Positions 7,769 through 19,026 of a stretch of DNA of 64,000 nucleotides are shown here, one piece after another. The notes under the pieces are model-generated. The model had not been told where the DNA came from. It searched no databases and saw nothing but the letters and a program-made list of their open reading frames with translations. The stretch is from Methylibium sp. Root1272 (GTDB lineage: Bacteria > Pseudomonadota > Gammaproteobacteria > Burkholderiales > Burkholderiaceae_C), in assembly GCF_001425905.1 (NCBI RefSeq), contig NZ_LMDY01000014.1:62001-126000 (forward strand), written 5' to 3'. The stretch's first letter is position 1. Each line of letters starts with the position of its first letter. Position numbers and translations under genes: made by a program.

Positions 7769-10029
7769 CACTTGACCTCCCCTTTCTTCAGCAGCCGAAG
7801 ACCGTTAGCCACCACCAGCAGGCTGGCGCCCATGTCGGCGAAGATGGCCATCCACATGGTGGCGCTGCCGAACACCGCCAGCACCAGGAACACGGCCTTG
7901 ATACCCAGCGCCAGTGTGATGTTCTGCCACAGCACGGCATGTGTGGACCGGGACAGCCGGACGGTCTCTGCAATCCGGCGCAGATCGTCGTTCATGACCA
8001 CCACATCCGCGGCCTCCATGGCGGTGTCGGTGCCGGCGGCACCCATCGCCACGCCGATGTCGGCCTGCGCCAGTGCTGGCGCGTCGTTGATGCCGTCGCC
8101 GGTCATCGCGGTCAGGCCATGTTGGGCCTGCAACGTCTTGATGGCCTCCAGTTTGTCTTCAGGCAGCAGGTTCCCGCGCGCTTCATCGATGCCGGCTTCG
8201 TGCGCGATGGCCGTCGCTGTCGCCTGGTTGTCGCCGGTCAGCATCACGGGCGTGATGCCCAGGGCTTTGAGCGATGCAACCGCCTCGCGGGACGAGGCCT
8301 TGATCGTGTCGGCCACCGCGAACAAGGCGATGGGGCCTGCGCTCGATGCCAGCAGGCTGACCGTGCGACCCGCTTCCTCGTGGGTGCGCAAGGTCGCCTC
8401 CAGAGCCGGCGAACACTGACCGCGTTCCTCGATCAAGCGGTGGTTGCCCAGCACGTAGACGGCTCCGCCGACGTCGGCCTGCACGCCGCGGCCGGCGATG
8501 GCCTTGAAGTCCTTGGCCTCGACGTTGTTGGGGGTCAGGCCGGCGGCGATGGCGCGTGAGACCGGATGGTCCGAGTGCCCCGCCAGGACGGCGGCGATGT
8601 GCTCGGCGGTGGCTGCGTCGACCTCGGTGCCAATCACTTCCCACGCCACGAGCTTGGGCTTGCCTTCGGTGATGGTGCCCGTCTTGTCCAGCGCGATCGC
8701 CTTGATCTTGCGGGCTTCCTCCAGGTAGATGCCACCCTTGATCAGGATGCCGCGGCGCGCTGCGGCGGCCAGGCCGCTGACGATCGTCACCGGTGTCGAG
8801 ATCACCAGGGCGCAGGGGCAGGCGATCACCAGCAGGACCAGCGCCTTGTAGACCGCCTCCAGCCAGGTCCAGTCGAGCAACCAGGGACCGAGCAGTGCCA
8901 CGGCCAGCGCGATGACGAAGACCGCCGGCGTGTAGACGGCGGCAAAGCGGTCGACGAAGCCCTGGGTGGGCGCCCTCGTCCCCTGGGCTTGCTCGACCGC
9001 GTGGATGATGCGAGCGAGCGTCGAGTTCGAGGCCAGCGCGTTGACCTCGAATTCGAAGGTACCGGTCTCGTTGATCGTCCCCGCGAAGACCGGATCGCCG
9101 ACCGCCTTGTCGACCGGAATGCTCTCGCCCGTGACCGGCGCCTGGTTGATGCTGGAACTTCCGGCCGACAGCACGCCGTCCATCGGCACGCGCTCACCCG
9201 GACGTACTTGCACGACGGCGCCCAGCATCACGGAGGCCACCGGCAAGGTCGCCCAGCTGCCGTCGGCCTGGCGCACCAGGGCTTCCTCGGGCGCCATTTC
9301 TAACAGGCCCTTGATGGCGTTGCGGGCGCGATCGACGGCCCGCGCCTCGATCGCCTCGGCGATGGCATACAGCGCCATCACCATGGCCGCCTCCGGCCAT
9401 TGGCCGATCAGGAAGGCGCCGGTCACGGCCACCGTCATCAGCGCATTGATGTTCAGCCGCCCATGGCGCAGTGCCGTCAGACCTTTCTTGTAGACGTCGA
9501 AGCCAGCCAGCCAGATGGCGGCAGCCGCCAGAGCCAGGCCTGCGGCCTTCCAGACCTGCGTGTCCGGAGCGAAGAAACCAAGCACCTCCGCGCCGATGGC
9601 GAGCAGCAAGGCGCCACCCAGCCGCCATGCGCCGCCCGAGCCGGCGCCATGGTCATGGCCGTCGGCTCCGGCCTCAGAACCCGTCGCCGCGTCGTTTCCC
9701 TTGTCCTGGATGGGTTGCGGATCGAAGCCGGCTTTGCGGATCGCAACCAGGGCTTGTTCGACGGAAATCGCCGGTGCGTCGATGGCCATCGTGCGCTGAC
9801 CCAGCTGGAAGGTCATCGCGCGGATACCGGTGATGTGCTCGACTGCGCGCCGGATTTCCGACTCCTCGCTGGCACAGTCCATCGTCGGTACGCGAAAGCG
9901 GGCCCCACCGGCGGTCAAATCCGCGCCGGGGAGCGTGCCCGCAGCGGGCGCATCGCCGTGGCAAGCGCCGCAGGCATCGGCAGGCTTGGCTGCTGCAGCG
10001 GCAGGAGTTGGAGAGTGGGGGGTGCTCAC
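7768..10029 (-). CDS. cadA: Cd/Zn/Pb-exporting P1B-2-type ATPase
   Basis: 753 aa inner-membrane pump moving Cd2+, Zn2+ or Pb2+ from cytosol to periplasm. The N-terminal tail has CGACHGD (20-25). A heavy-metal-associated domain follows, with MDCASEE (C52) instead of the Cu-type CxxC, then a His patch GHDHG near 125. The core has TGES near 300, the CPC motif at 404-406, DKTGT with phosphorylated Asp448, and TGDGINDAP. TM7 carries a Lys (ALGIKAVFLVL) and TM8 an Asp-Gly pair (FADMGASLL), the marks of the Zn/Cd/Pb subgroup. Upstream is a MerR-type operator and the divergent cadR. DUF3703 is coupled behind it. PbrA is an alternative name. Confidence 0.93.
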   Translation of the reverse strand: MSTPHSPTPAAAAAKPADACGACHGDAPAAGTLPGADLTAGGARFRVPTMDCASEESEIRRAVEHITGIRAMTFQLGQRTMAIDAPAISVEQALVAIRKAGFDPQPIQDKGNDAATGSEAGADGHDHGAGSGGAWRLGGALLLAIGAEVLGFFAPDTQVWKAAGLALAAAAIWLAGFDVYKKGLTALRHGRLNINALMTVAVTGAFLIGQWPEAAMVMALYAIAEAIEARAVDRARNAIKGLLEMAPEEALVRQADGSWATLPVASVMLGAVVQVRPGERVPMDGVLSAGSSSINQAPVTGESIPVDKAVGDPVFAGTINETGTFEFEVNALASNSTLARIIHAVEQAQGTRAPTQGFVDRFAAVYTPAVFVIALAVALLGPWLLDWTWLEAVYKALVLLVIACPCALVISTPVTIVSGLAAAARRGILIKGGIYLEEARKIKAIALDKTGTITEGKPKLVAWEVIGTEVDAATAEHIAAVLAGHSDHPVSRAIAAGLTPNNVEAKDFKAIAGRGVQADVGGAVYVLGNHRLIEERGQCSPALEATLRTHEEAGRTVSLLASSAGPIALFAVADTIKASSREAVASLKALGITPVMLTGDNQATATAIAHEAGIDEARGNLLPEDKLEAIKTLQAQHGLTAMTGDGINDAPALAQADIGVAMGAAGTDTAMEAADVVVMNDDLRRIAETVRLSRSTHAVLWQNITLALGIKAVFLVLAVFGSATMWMAIFADMGASLLVVANGLRLLKKGEVK

Positions 10030-10056
10030 AGTGGCTTTCCTTGATGGGTTGCAGGC

Positions 10057-10087
10057 ATTGGAAACCCTGAAGTCGGTTTAGAGTCAA
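10057..10087 (-). promoter_or_regulatory. CadR operator-promoter of cadA
   Basis: On the minus strand: -35 TTGACT (10087-10082), 19-nt spacer, -10 TCCAAT (10062-10057). A 7-7-7 dyad, ACTCTAA-N7-TCAGGGT on that strand (10084-10064), fills the spacer. This is the classical MerR-type geometry and nearly the same half-sites as at 1037-1057. The divergent cadR begins at 10115. Confidence 0.85.
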
Positions 10088-10114
10088 GCACTTTGATCCC
10101 AGATGGAGAAGACC

Positions 10115-10558
10115 ATGCGCATCGGTGATTTGGCCGAGTCGACCGGGACGGCGATCGAGACGATCCGTTTTTACGAACGCGAGGGTCTGATCCCCGCAGC
10201 GCAGCGCGCGGAAAACAACTACCGCATGTACACACCCGCACACGCGGAGCGGCTGGCGTTCATCCGCCATTGCCGCAACCTGGACATGACCCTCGATGAG
10301 ATCCGGACGCTGCTGCGGCTGCGCGATGCGCCCCTGCAGGACTGCGGCGAGGTGAACGCATTGCTCGACGAGCACATCGGGCATGTCAACCACCGTATCC
10401 GCGAGCTGCGGACGCTGCAGAAGGATCTGAAGGCATTGCGCGCGCGGTGCGGCACGCCCAACGCCATCGAGCAGTGCGGCATCCTCAACGAGCTCGACAC
10501 CGCGGCAGCCCAGTCCACGCCAGCGCCGCCGCACCGTCACATCCGCGGAACGCACTGA
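10115..10558 (+). CDS. cadR: Cd(II)/Pb(II)-responsive MerR-family regulator CadR (copy 2)
   Basis: 147 aa metal sensor, divergent from cadA and its evident controller. Winged helix 1-70 (IRFYEREGLIP, NNYRMYT), dimer helix, and metal ligands C77 (QDCGEV), C112 and C121. The tail HRHIRGTH echoes the first CadR; the two share most positions of the first 110 residues, so they are paralogues that may cross-regulate both operators. Start 10115 is chosen since GGAGA (10105-10109) lies just upstream; ATG 10103 would leave no ribosome site. A dyad operator sits at 10064-10084. Confidence 0.9.
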   Translation: MRIGDLAESTGTAIETIRFYEREGLIPAAQRAENNYRMYTPAHAERLAFIRHCRNLDMTLDEIRTLLRLRDAPLQDCGEVNALLDEHIGHVNHRIRELRTLQKDLKALRARCGTPNAIEQCGILNELDTAAAQSTPAPPHRHIRGTH

Positions 10559-10720
10559 ATCCCGGCACAGCGGGCACGACTGCCGATGACGAACATGACG
10601 AGACGGTCATGTTCCTGTTCTGCGGCTGTTGGTATGCAGTTTCTACAGTCACCTTCGATGTCGGCAAGGCGCGCGGTTCTGCGCAGCTGCCGGCACTTAC
10701 CCCCATCGAAAGGACTGAAC

Positions 10721-11065
10721 ATGCAATCGACCCGTCGACTCCGTACCGCTGCCCTCGTCGCCCTGAGCGTCGTCCCTTTCCTCAGTTTTGCCGCCAGCGG
10801 ACCTGAGTTCAGGAACGGCCAATCCATCTATGGGCAGCCGGCGACCCAGGGCGCTCCCGTTCGCGTCGTGGACCTCGCTGCCACGGATCGGCTCAACGTC
10901 GGCTACGGCGAAAGCGTGGTCTTCCGCAGCGGCGCACAGCAGTTCTCGTGGACTTTCAACGGGCTCGACCGGAGGTCCGTCGATGTCAGTCAAATCGCGC
11001 CGGCAGGCTTTGCCAGCAAGCCCTTCGCCGTGCACGTCGGCCGCAGCCCGTCGAATCGACACTGA
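10721..11065 (+). CDS. czcE: CzcE-family periplasmic metal-binding protein
   Basis: About 114 aa exported protein. Signal peptide RRLRTAALVALSVVPFLSFA, then the CzcE-like body: SIYGQPA, VRVVDLAATDRLNVGYGESV, FRSGAQQFSWTFNGLD and VDVSQIAPAGFA. CzcE of Cupriavidus is a periplasmic dimer that binds copper and is made with the czc genes; the layout and length agree. AAAGGA ten bases before ATG 10721 supports the start. It lies 162 nt after cadR on the same strand and ahead of the czc operon. CzcE usually stands next to czcR/S; here those are 5 kb away. Confidence 0.75.
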   Translation: MQSTRRLRTAALVALSVVPFLSFAASGPEFRNGQSIYGQPATQGAPVRVVDLAATDRLNVGYGESVVFRSGAQQFSWTFNGLDRRSVDVSQIAPAGFASKPFAVHVGRSPSNRH

Positions 11066-11474
11066 GATCGTTGCGGTGCAGTCCTTGGCTTCTGCGCGCT
11101 GGCAGGAATTCGCAGGTTGCCAGTGCGCTGCCCCGGCCGGCGCGTCCCCAGTTGTTTTACAAGGCGGGGAGGCCGTGTCTAGGCCGCCAAGTGCGGAGAG
11201 ATGGAGATGCCTCGCCGCATTGAGGCCAACCAGTCGTGCGCACAGGGTGCGAGAGTGACAAGCGCCTCGATGTGCCGGGCAACTGCTCTTGGCTGTAGCA
11301 CGCGTGGAGAGAGGACTCGCCCGAGCGGTCAGCTCACGGAGCTGAAGCGATCCAGAGTCCGCCTGCCGCTCTATCCGGCGCTGGTTGGCGGTGATTGGCG
11401 GTGATTGGCGTTGGAAGCCTGCTCCGTGATAGCTTACTGTTCGTCCTATCTTGCCTCTGGCTCCAGCGACTTCT
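11066..11474. other. Gene-free stretch
   Basis: About 400 bases between czcE and the next small gene. Neither strand gives a recognisable product. The only structure seen is a short tandem GGTGATTGGC repeat near 11390-11412. Probably decayed DNA at an old junction. Confidence 0.4.
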
Positions 11475-11720
11475 ATGCAGGTCAAGTACCTCGACTCAGC
11501 GCTTGCTCAGACACTGACCTGGATTTGGTTGGTCGTGCTTGCTGCCGGTGGGGTGGCCTGGTTGATTCACCGCTACTGGCGCGCGCGGCATCCCATCCCG
11601 CGACCGGAACCCGTGCTCAGATACAGCCAGCGACTGCAACAGCGTCTCGCGAAGAGTCAGGTGGTCAAAAAGCGCAAGCATCCGAAGCGCCCGTCCACGA
11701 GCCACCGACAACGGGACTGA
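11475..11720 (+). CDS. Small hypothetical single-span membrane protein
   Basis: 81 aa. One clear membrane helix (TLTWIWLVVLAAGGVAWLIH, residues about 13-32) followed by a strongly basic cytosolic tail (HRYWRARHP, then RYSQRLQQRLAKSQVVKKRK). I do not recognise a family. Coding is plausible because of the helix and positive-inside tail, but the ribosome site is poor and the flanks are gene-free. It precedes the second czcI by 186 nt on the same strand. Confidence 0.35.
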   Translation: MQVKYLDSALAQTLTWIWLVVLAAGGVAWLIHRYWRARHPIPRPEPVLRYSQRLQQRLAKSQVVKKRKHPKRPSTSHRQRD

Positions 11721-11880
11721 TGATGACCATCCTGCAAAGGCCTGCTCTGTTCGCATCGAAGCTCTCGACCGCGTGCGACAAAGGCACGTCGCGCCGGCCG
11801 GGGTGGGCGTCGCAGGTGGTCCCATGGCTTTGGATCTGCCAGAAGGTAGAGAATCAGTCAGCTGGGTTGGGCCCAGGAAA

Positions 11881-11899
11881 ACCCTGTGTCCGTTAGACT
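11881..11899 (+). promoter_or_regulatory. czcI promoter element, copy 2
   Basis: ACCCTGT, CCG and TAGACT at the same spacing as 2489-2507. The -10-like TAGACT ends seven bases before the ATG at 11907, so the czc mRNA would begin at or next to the start codon. No good -35 is visible, which fits an activator-dependent promoter. Confidence 0.5.
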
Positions 11900-11906
11900 T
11901 GTTGCA

Positions 11907-12299
11907 ATGTCCCGCTTCCTTGCCATCTTCTTTCTTGTTCTGCTGCCGTTCCAGTTCAGCTGGGCGGCAGTGGCACCGTACTGCGGGCATGAGCGTGAAG
12001 TTGTGTCCGGGCACTTCGGTCATCATGAGCACCACCATCACTCTGCGGCTGAGGGCGATGGCGATGGCAGGACGTTTGCGGATTCGAGAGCCACCACCGA
12101 ACTTCAGGCCGACAAAGCGCCAGGCGCCATCGATCTGGACTGTGGTCAGTGCCATGGCAACTGCAGTGTGATGCTGTCCTTGCCGTCATACCTTCCCGCC
12201 GGGGTTTCGGTTGAGCGGCCAGGCGCCACCATCGACGTGGCCAGCGGCGCACACGCGCCCACCCGACCCGAACGCCCTCAGTGGCGGCCCCTCGCCTGA
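11907..12299 (+). CDS. czcI: CzcI-family secreted Cys/His protein (copy 2)
   Basis: 130 aa, first gene of the complete czc operon. Signal peptide SRFLAIFFLVLLPFQFSWAA; then YCGHE, HFGHHEHHHH, DCGQCHGNCS and the C-terminal APTRPERPQW, as in copy 1. CzcI is described as a probable regulator of czcCBA and may bind metal in the periplasm through its Cys/His cluster. ATG 11907 is chosen because it lines up with copy 1; there is no Shine-Dalgarno, fitting a near-leaderless transcript. The stop codon sits in the loop of the first hairpin of the czcI-czcC spacer. Between the copies the signal and cluster are kept while the acidic middle has drifted. Confidence 0.8.
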   Translation: MSRFLAIFFLVLLPFQFSWAAVAPYCGHEREVVSGHFGHHEHHHHSAAEGDGDGRTFADSRATTELQADKAPGAIDLDCGQCHGNCSVMLSLPSYLPAGVSVERPGATIDVASGAHAPTRPERPQWRPLA

Positions 12300-12442
12300 T
12301 CGGCGAGGCGGGTCTCTTCCCTTTCTGATGCCCGTTCGCGCCTGAGTGTGCGCCGCAGCCTGCGGCGCCGTCGGGCACGACGCGACCTGTTGGTCGCCGC
12401 TTGCCGATCTCCCGTGAGTTGTTTTCAACACTGGAGCATCGG
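12290..12442 (+). ncRNA. Conserved czcI-czcC leader with three hairpins, copy 2
   Basis: Counterpart of 2892-3044. Stem 1 CCTCGCC/GGCGAGG at 12290-12308 is unchanged, stem 2 keeps GCCCG/CGGGC and GCCGC/GCGGC with a changed loop, and stem 3 is extended to GCGACC/GGTCGC. It separates czcI from czcC and may tune relative output or carry a regulatory signal. Confidence 0.45.
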
Positions 12443-13756
12443 ATGACACCAAGAACTCGAACGAGGGCCCTGCTGCTGCGCGCCAGCGTAGTTGCCGCCG
12501 CGACCTTCTGCGGCACGACTGTGCAGGCACAGGCCACTACGGCGGCCGCTGCGACTGCCACGGCTGCAGGAGCGCCAGGCACGGAAGCCGCCGCAAGCAC
12601 ACTGAGCCTGCGCCAGGTCTATGAAGCTGCATGGGCCCGCCAGCCCGAAGCTCTGGCGCTGCAGGCGCGGCGCGACGCTGTACGCGCTCAGCAAAGCGCA
12701 GCGAAGGCGTGGACGCCAGAGCCGGCAGCGCTGGAACTCTCGAACAAGACCGACCGCCTGGGCAACAACCAGGGCGCGCGTGAGGTCGAGGTCGGCATCG
12801 CCGTGCCGCTGTGGCTGCCCGGTGAACGTGGCCGCAGCGCAGCGCTGGCCGACGCCGAGGGCGCTGCCATCGAAAGCCGGGCCACTGCGGCACAACTGCG
12901 CGTCGCCGCCACCGTCCGCGATGCCTGGTGGCAGTGGCAGCGTGCGCGCATCGAGGTCGGAACCGCCCGCGATCAACTCGAAAACACCCGCCTCATTGCC
13001 GCTGACGTGGCCCGGCGTGCGAAGGCAGGCGATCTGGCCCGCGCCGACCAGCACCAGGCTGACGGCGCGGTGGCCAGCTCGGAAGCTGCTGTGGCGCAGG
13101 CCGAGGCCGGCCTCGCGGCGGCACGACAGCATCTGCGTGCGCTGGCCGGCGCCGCACCCGCATTGTCTGGCGCAGGCGACACCCTGGCCGAGCCGGATCC
13201 CGGCGCCGCAGCCACTGAGCTCGAAGCGCACGCCGCTTTGCAGGAGCTCAAGGACCGCGCCACCGTGGCAGATCGAACCGTCGCGCTGACCGCCACCCAG
13301 TCGCGCGCCAACCCCGAGCTGATGCTGGCAACCACGCGAGACCGCGGTGCCCGCGGCGAGGCGTCCCAGCAAACCATCACGCTGGCCATCCGCATCCCCT
13401 TCGGCGCTGGGCCGCGCTTCGATGCCCGCAGCGCCAACGCGCGCGCCGAGGCGACCGAAGTCCAGGCCCAGTTGGCACTGGAACGTGAACGTCTCACTGC
13501 AGAACGGGAAGCGGCGCGCGTGCGTGTCGAAGCCTCGCGCACGCAGTTAGCAGCCGCCGAAAGACGTGCGCAACTCGCCCGCGAGTCGCGCGGCTTCTTC
13601 GACAAGTCCTTCCGACTCGGCGAAACCGATCTGCCGACACGCCTGCGCATCGAGGCCGAAGCCGCCGAGGCCGACCGACAGGCGGCACGCACCCGCATCG
13701 AACTCTCGGCAGCGATTTCCGCATGGCGCCAGGCCCTCGGCCTTCTGCCCCAGTGA
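12443..13756 (+). CDS. czcC: Outer-membrane channel of the Czc RND efflux system
   Basis: 437 aa TolC/OEP-family protein forming the outer-membrane duct of the CzcCBA pump. Signal peptide through TTVQAQA, then two long alpha-helical repeats rich in Ala, Glu, Gln and Arg, beginning TLSLRQVYEAAWARQPEALA, with the second repeat around HAALQELKDRATVADRTVAL and the channel strand ITLAIRIPFGAGP. Family length is about 420 aa. GGAG eight bases before ATG 12443 sets the start. It follows czcI after the 143-nt structured spacer and precedes the split periplasmic domain gene by 56 nt. Confidence 0.88.
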   Translation: MTPRTRTRALLLRASVVAAATFCGTTVQAQATTAAAATATAAGAPGTEAAASTLSLRQVYEAAWARQPEALALQARRDAVRAQQSAAKAWTPEPAALELSNKTDRLGNNQGAREVEVGIAVPLWLPGERGRSAALADAEGAAIESRATAAQLRVAATVRDAWWQWQRARIEVGTARDQLENTRLIAADVARRAKAGDLARADQHQADGAVASSEAAVAQAEAGLAAARQHLRALAGAAPALSGAGDTLAEPDPGAAATELEAHAALQELKDRATVADRTVALTATQSRANPELMLATTRDRGARGEASQQTITLAIRIPFGAGPRFDARSANARAEATEVQAQLALERERLTAEREAARVRVEASRTQLAAAERRAQLARESRGFFDKSFRLGETDLPTRLRIEAEAAEADRQAARTRIELSAAISAWRQALGLLPQ

Positions 13757-13812
13757 TGGCTGCCGGCGCCGTGTCCGTGATTCCTACCCCCGAATCCTCC
13801 AGGAACCCTTCC

Positions 13813-14367
13813 ATGAACTTCCCGAAACTCCCGGCCGCGCTGCTCGCTGCGGCCATCATCCTTGCTGTGCCCGCCTGGGCGGGTGAAGGCCATGACCACG
13901 GTGACGCTGCACCTGCGGCCGTCGGCCAAGCACTCCCGCGGTTCTCTGCGGTGTCAGAGACCTTCGAGCTCGTCGGCGTGCTCAGCGGCAAGCAGATCAC
14001 CCTGTACCTCGACCGCTTTGCCGACAACAGCCCGGTGCGCGGCGCGCAGATCGAGCTCGAGATCGGCGGCGCGAAGTTCAAGGCCGAGAAACAAGGTGAG
14101 GACGAATACGAAGTCGTGTTGCCCGATGAGCCCAAGCCCGGCGTTCTGCCGGTCGCCGCAACCGTGATCGCAGGCAATGAGACCGACTTGCTGGCCGGTG
14201 AACTCGACATCCACGAGGAGGCGCACACCGAGGAGGCGGTCGCATCCATTGCCTGGATGAAGTACGCAGGCTGGGCTGCGGGCGGCGTGGCGGTCCTGGC
14301 CCTTCTCCTGTGGGGTGGGCGTCGTTTGATGGGCGCTCGCAGCGCTCGCGCCGGGGGTGCAGCATGA
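13813..14367 (+). CDS. Periplasmic, membrane-anchored accessory protein of the Czc operon
   Basis: 184 aa. Signal peptide ending PAWA, then GEGHDHGDAAPAA, a beta-sandwich-like region FELVGVLSGKQITLYLDRFA, PVRGAQIELEIGGAKFKAEK, YEVVLPDEPKPGVLPVAATV, then a C-terminal membrane helix (YAGWAAGGVAVLALLLWG) and a basic tail. The sandwich resembles the extra domain found at the N-terminus of some CzcB-type adaptors, here as its own gene. Its mature start GEGHDHGD is repeated exactly in the next protein, CzcB. The stop overlaps the czcB ATG (14364-14367). A metal-handing role to the pump is inferred. Confidence 0.7.
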   Translation: MNFPKLPAALLAAAIILAVPAWAGEGHDHGDAAPAAVGQALPRFSAVSETFELVGVLSGKQITLYLDRFADNSPVRGAQIELEIGGAKFKAEKQGEDEYEVVLPDEPKPGVLPVAATVIAGNETDLLAGELDIHEEAHTEEAVASIAWMKYAGWAAGGVAVLALLLWGGRRLMGARSARAGGAA

Positions 14368-15476
14368 AGCGCACGCTGATCGCCACCAGCTTGGCGCTGT
14401 GGTTCGCCCTGGCAGCACTGTCTCCAGCCCATGCCGGCGAAGGCCACGACCACGGCGATGCGCCGGCAGCGCCCAGTGCCAACGGCCCGCAGCGCCAGCC
14501 CGACGGCAGCGTCTTTCTGCCCAAGCCTGCACAGCGCCAGCTGGGCGTACGCACCGTCGTCACCGAAGCCGCCGAGCTGCCCCGCACCGTGGAACTGGGT
14601 GCCAAGGTGCTCATGGACCCGAATGCCGGTGGCAAGGTACAGCCGCTGAACGCCGGCCGTATCGAACCGGGGCCGCGTGGCCTGCCCAACCCTGGGCAGA
14701 CGGTGCGGAAGGGTGAGGTGCTGGCCTACGTCGTTCCGTCGGCGGCGCCCATCGAACGATCGAACCAGGCTGCACAACTGGCCGAGCTGCGCGCCGCCAA
14801 GGCGCTGGCCGACAAGCGCATCGCGCGCCTGCAGGAGCTGGCCGACACGGTGCCGCGCAAGGAGATCGAAGCCGCCGAGAGCGAAGCCGCCAGCCTGGCG
14901 GCACGCATCTCTGCCGTCGGTGGTGGCTTGGCCACCCGCGAGGCGTTGGTGGCGCCGGTGTCGGGCGTGATCGCCTCGGCCAACGTGGTGGCCGGCCAGG
15001 TGGTGGATGCCCGCGAACTGATCTTCGAGATCGTCGACCCCTCGCGCCTGCGCATCGAAGCGCTGGCCTTCGATGCCGCCATCGCCGCGAACATTGGCGC
15101 CGCGACCATTGCCCTGGGCGACAAACGTGTGCCCCTGACCTTCATCGGTGCGTCGCGTAGCTTGCGCGAGCAGGCGCTGCCGCTGGCCTTCCGGGCCCAG
15201 GGTGATGCGCTCAACCTGCTGGCTGTCGGCCAGCCGGTGCGTGTGTTCGTGCAGACCAAGGACAAGGTCAAGGGCATCTCGGTGCCTGTGGCCTCGCTGA
15301 TGAAGAACCCGGCCAATCAGACTGTCGTCTGGGTCAAGACGGCGCCCGAGCGCTTCGAGCCTCGCACCGTCACCACCGAGCCGCTGGACGGCGTCAATGC
15401 CGCGGTGACTTCGGGGCTGGAACCGGGCGACCGGGTCGCGACGCAAGGCGCCACCTTGATCAACCAGGTGCGCTGA
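14364..15476 (+). CDS. czcB: Periplasmic adaptor (membrane fusion protein) of the Czc pump
   Basis: 370 aa. Signal peptide to SPAHA, mature start GEGHDHGDAPAAPS, then the adaptor core: lipoyl half PGPRGLPNPGQTVRKGEVLA, a helical hairpin (NQAAQLAELRAAKALADKRI...), second lipoyl half ALVAPVSGVIASANVVAGQV, beta-barrel, and a membrane-proximal domain ending LEPGDRVATQGATLI. This is the CzcB/CusB-type layout without a long N-terminal metal domain, which the previous gene seems to supply. It couples CzcA to CzcC. Start overlaps the preceding stop and czcA starts one base after its stop. Confidence 0.88.
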   Translation: MKRTLIATSLALWFALAALSPAHAGEGHDHGDAPAAPSANGPQRQPDGSVFLPKPAQRQLGVRTVVTEAAELPRTVELGAKVLMDPNAGGKVQPLNAGRIEPGPRGLPNPGQTVRKGEVLAYVVPSAAPIERSNQAAQLAELRAAKALADKRIARLQELADTVPRKEIEAAESEAASLAARISAVGGGLATREALVAPVSGVIASANVVAGQVVDARELIFEIVDPSRLRIEALAFDAAIAANIGAATIALGDKRVPLTFIGASRSLREQALPLAFRAQGDALNLLAVGQPVRVFVQTKDKVKGISVPVASLMKNPANQTVVWVKTAPERFEPRTVTTEPLDGVNAAVTSGLEPGDRVATQGATLINQVR

Positions 15477-15477
15477 C

Positions 15478-18597
<3,120 letters not shown>

Positions 18598-18638
18598 TTT
18601 CTTCCCCTGTTCACACCCACCACCCCGAAAGGACTTCC

Positions 18639-19013
18639 ATGAAGACCCAAGCCCTGTTTGCTTCAATCACCTTGGCCCTGGCCGGCTCGGCCTTCGCCGC
18701 CGGCGACAAGCACGACCACAAACCGCTGCACGGCGGCGTGGTCGTGGAGGTGAAGGACATGGACTACGAACTGGTGGCCAAGCCGACCGTGATCCAGCTC
18801 CATCTGCGCGACCACGGCAAGGCGGCCGACCTGAGCAAGGCGACCGCCAAGCTCACGCTGCTCACCGGCACCGAGAAGCAGGAGGTCGAACTGAAGCCCG
18901 CCGGCGACAAGCTCGAAGCGACCGGCAGCTTCAAGGTCGGCCCGGGCACCAAGGCCGTGGCCATCGTGACGGTCGCCGGCAAGCCATCGACGGCACGCTT
19001 CACCCTGAAGTAA
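18639..19013 (+). CDS. Small His-containing periplasmic protein of the czc operon
   Basis: 124 aa exported protein. Signal peptide KTQALFASITLALAGSAFAA, mature start GDKHDHKPLHGGVVVEVKDM, then a predicted beta-rich body (YELVAKPTVIQLHLRDHGK, AKLTLLTGTEKQEVELKPAG, VAIVTVAGKPSTARFTLK). The HDH near the mature N-terminus parallels the two GEGHDHGD proteins earlier in the operon. GAAAGGA just upstream supports ATG 18639. It is probably a periplasmic metal-binding helper of the pump. No family name is certain. Confidence 0.65.
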   Translation: MKTQALFASITLALAGSAFAAGDKHDHKPLHGGVVVEVKDMDYELVAKPTVIQLHLRDHGKAADLSKATAKLTLLTGTEKQEVELKPAGDKLEATGSFKVGPGTKAVAIVTVAGKPSTARFTLK

Positions 19014-19026
19014 GGTGGCCCGCGCC

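Larger units (their letters stand above)
11881..12470 (+). repeat. Direct repeat A, right copy (czcI to start of czcC)
   Basis: Same-orientation partner of 2489-3072. This is the complete copy, running on into a full czcC. Confidence 0.75.

Noticed and set aside
11385-11412. Tandem GGTGATTGGC motif as a CRISPR or iteron
   Set aside because: Only two to three degenerate copies, no spacers of constant length and no cas or rep gene nearby.
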